Assembly (NCBI GenBank): GCA_045636145.1
Contig: JAZTWV010000025.1
Location: forward strand, 1-13,830
DNA length: 13,830 nt
Direction of reading: 5' to 3'
Origin: Flemingiibacterium sp045636145
GTDB taxonomy: Bacteria; Bacillota; Clostridia; Oscillospirales; CAG-272
The position numbers and the translations under genes were made by a program. Position 1 is the stretch's first letter. Every line of letters starts with the position of its first letter. Positions 13,695 to 13,830 of the stretch are shown here, one piece after another. The notes beneath the pieces were generated by a model. It saw only the letters and a program-made list of their open reading frames with translations. It had not been told where the DNA came from and did not search any database.

Positions 13695-13728
13695 GCCGAT
13701 ACTACGGTCTTTTGACTGCGGTATTGGC
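13695..13728. terminator. Hairpin, possibly a minus-strand terminator
   Basis: GCCGATACTACGGTC (13695-13709) pairs with GACTGCGGTATTGGC (13714-13728) over 15 positions with one mismatch and several G-T pairs, loop TTTT. On the minus strand it is followed by TATTTTCATTTC; on the plus strand no T run follows. Confidence 0.4.
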
Positions 13729-13760
13729 ATTTGCCTTGTTAAAAAAATATATTTTGTGAT

Positions 13761-13798
13761 AAAAAGAAAAGGCATCCGGGTAAATCCGTATACCTTTC
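13761..13798 (-). terminator. Probable minus-strand terminator of a gene beyond the window
   Basis: Read on the minus strand, GGTATACGG and CCGGATGCC can pair with two mismatches around a 6-base loop, extended by flanking A/T pairs, and then run into TTTTCTTTTT (reverse complement of 13761-13770). It suggests that a leftward gene ends just outside the right edge. Confidence 0.5.
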
Positions 13799-13830
13799 AA
13801 CATTTATGGTTGATTGCTATTCTCATTTTT

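Noticed and set aside
13449..13775. 108-codon minus-strand frame across the tRNA
   Set aside because: It is antisense to a recognisable tRNA and includes both arms of its terminator; a familiar artefact.
1..13830. CRISPR arrays, insertion sequences with transposases, and rRNA genes
   Set aside because: No regularly spaced repeats, transposase motifs or rRNA sequence were seen on either strand.

Overview
The window is part of an integrative conjugative element of the large family found in Clostridia and related gut Firmicutes (the Tn1549 / Clostridioides difficile CTn type). This rests on the co-linear order PrgI - VirB4 - CD1108-type protein - DUF4315 - DUF4366 - topoisomerase III - ArdC-like protein - TTRAP - DUF3846/DUF3849 protein - MobC - CD1845-type membrane protein. 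Shine-Dalgarno sites are strong, sigma-A-type promoters are AT-rich and intrinsic terminators are plentiful, all as in a low-to-mid GC Firmicute. An Oscillospiraceae/Ruminococcus-like host is an inference only.

Layout. (1) 45-1552 is a self-contained cassette, with promoter, AAA ATPase / DUF234 protein and terminator, directly before the transfer operon. (2) 1564-5390 is the mating-channel block: PrgI, the VirB4 ATPase and the wall-hydrolase gene of the CD1108 type. That last gene is cut off before its catalytic domain. (3) 5430-5849 is a second self-contained cassette: promoter with a palindromic operator, a lone RelB/DinJ-type antitoxin and a terminator, with no toxin gene. (4) 5874-8867 resumes the operon with DUF4315, DUF4366 and topB, and ends in a strong bidirectional terminator. 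(5) 8913-10286, on the minus strand, is a toxin-antitoxin-like pair: a DUF3990 protein (ADP-ribosyltransferase-like) and an XRE-type regulator, behind a consensus promoter wrapped in repeated operator-like half-sites. (6) 10280-13377 is the establishment/mobilisation block: ArdC-like metallopeptidase, TTRAP, DUF3846-DUF3849 protein, MobC and a CD1845-type protein. Its putative promoter shares its -35 box with the toxin-antitoxin promoter. The relaxase expected beside MobC is absent. (7) 13378-13830 holds no convincing protein gene. It contains a damaged tRNA-Pro(TGG), a strong hairpin terminator behind it, and hairpins that look like minus-strand terminators for a gene beyond the window.

How the parts fit. 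PrgI and VirB4 build and power the mating channel. The CD1108-type protein would normally open the cell wall, TopB handles transferred DNA, and ArdC/TTRAP-type proteins probably help the element establish in the recipient. MobC would help a relaxase load at oriT. With the hydrolase domain and the relaxase both missing, and two terminator-bounded cassettes interrupting the operon, the element looks partly decayed or dependent on a helper. The two toxin-antitoxin-like modules would be the parts that keep it in the host.
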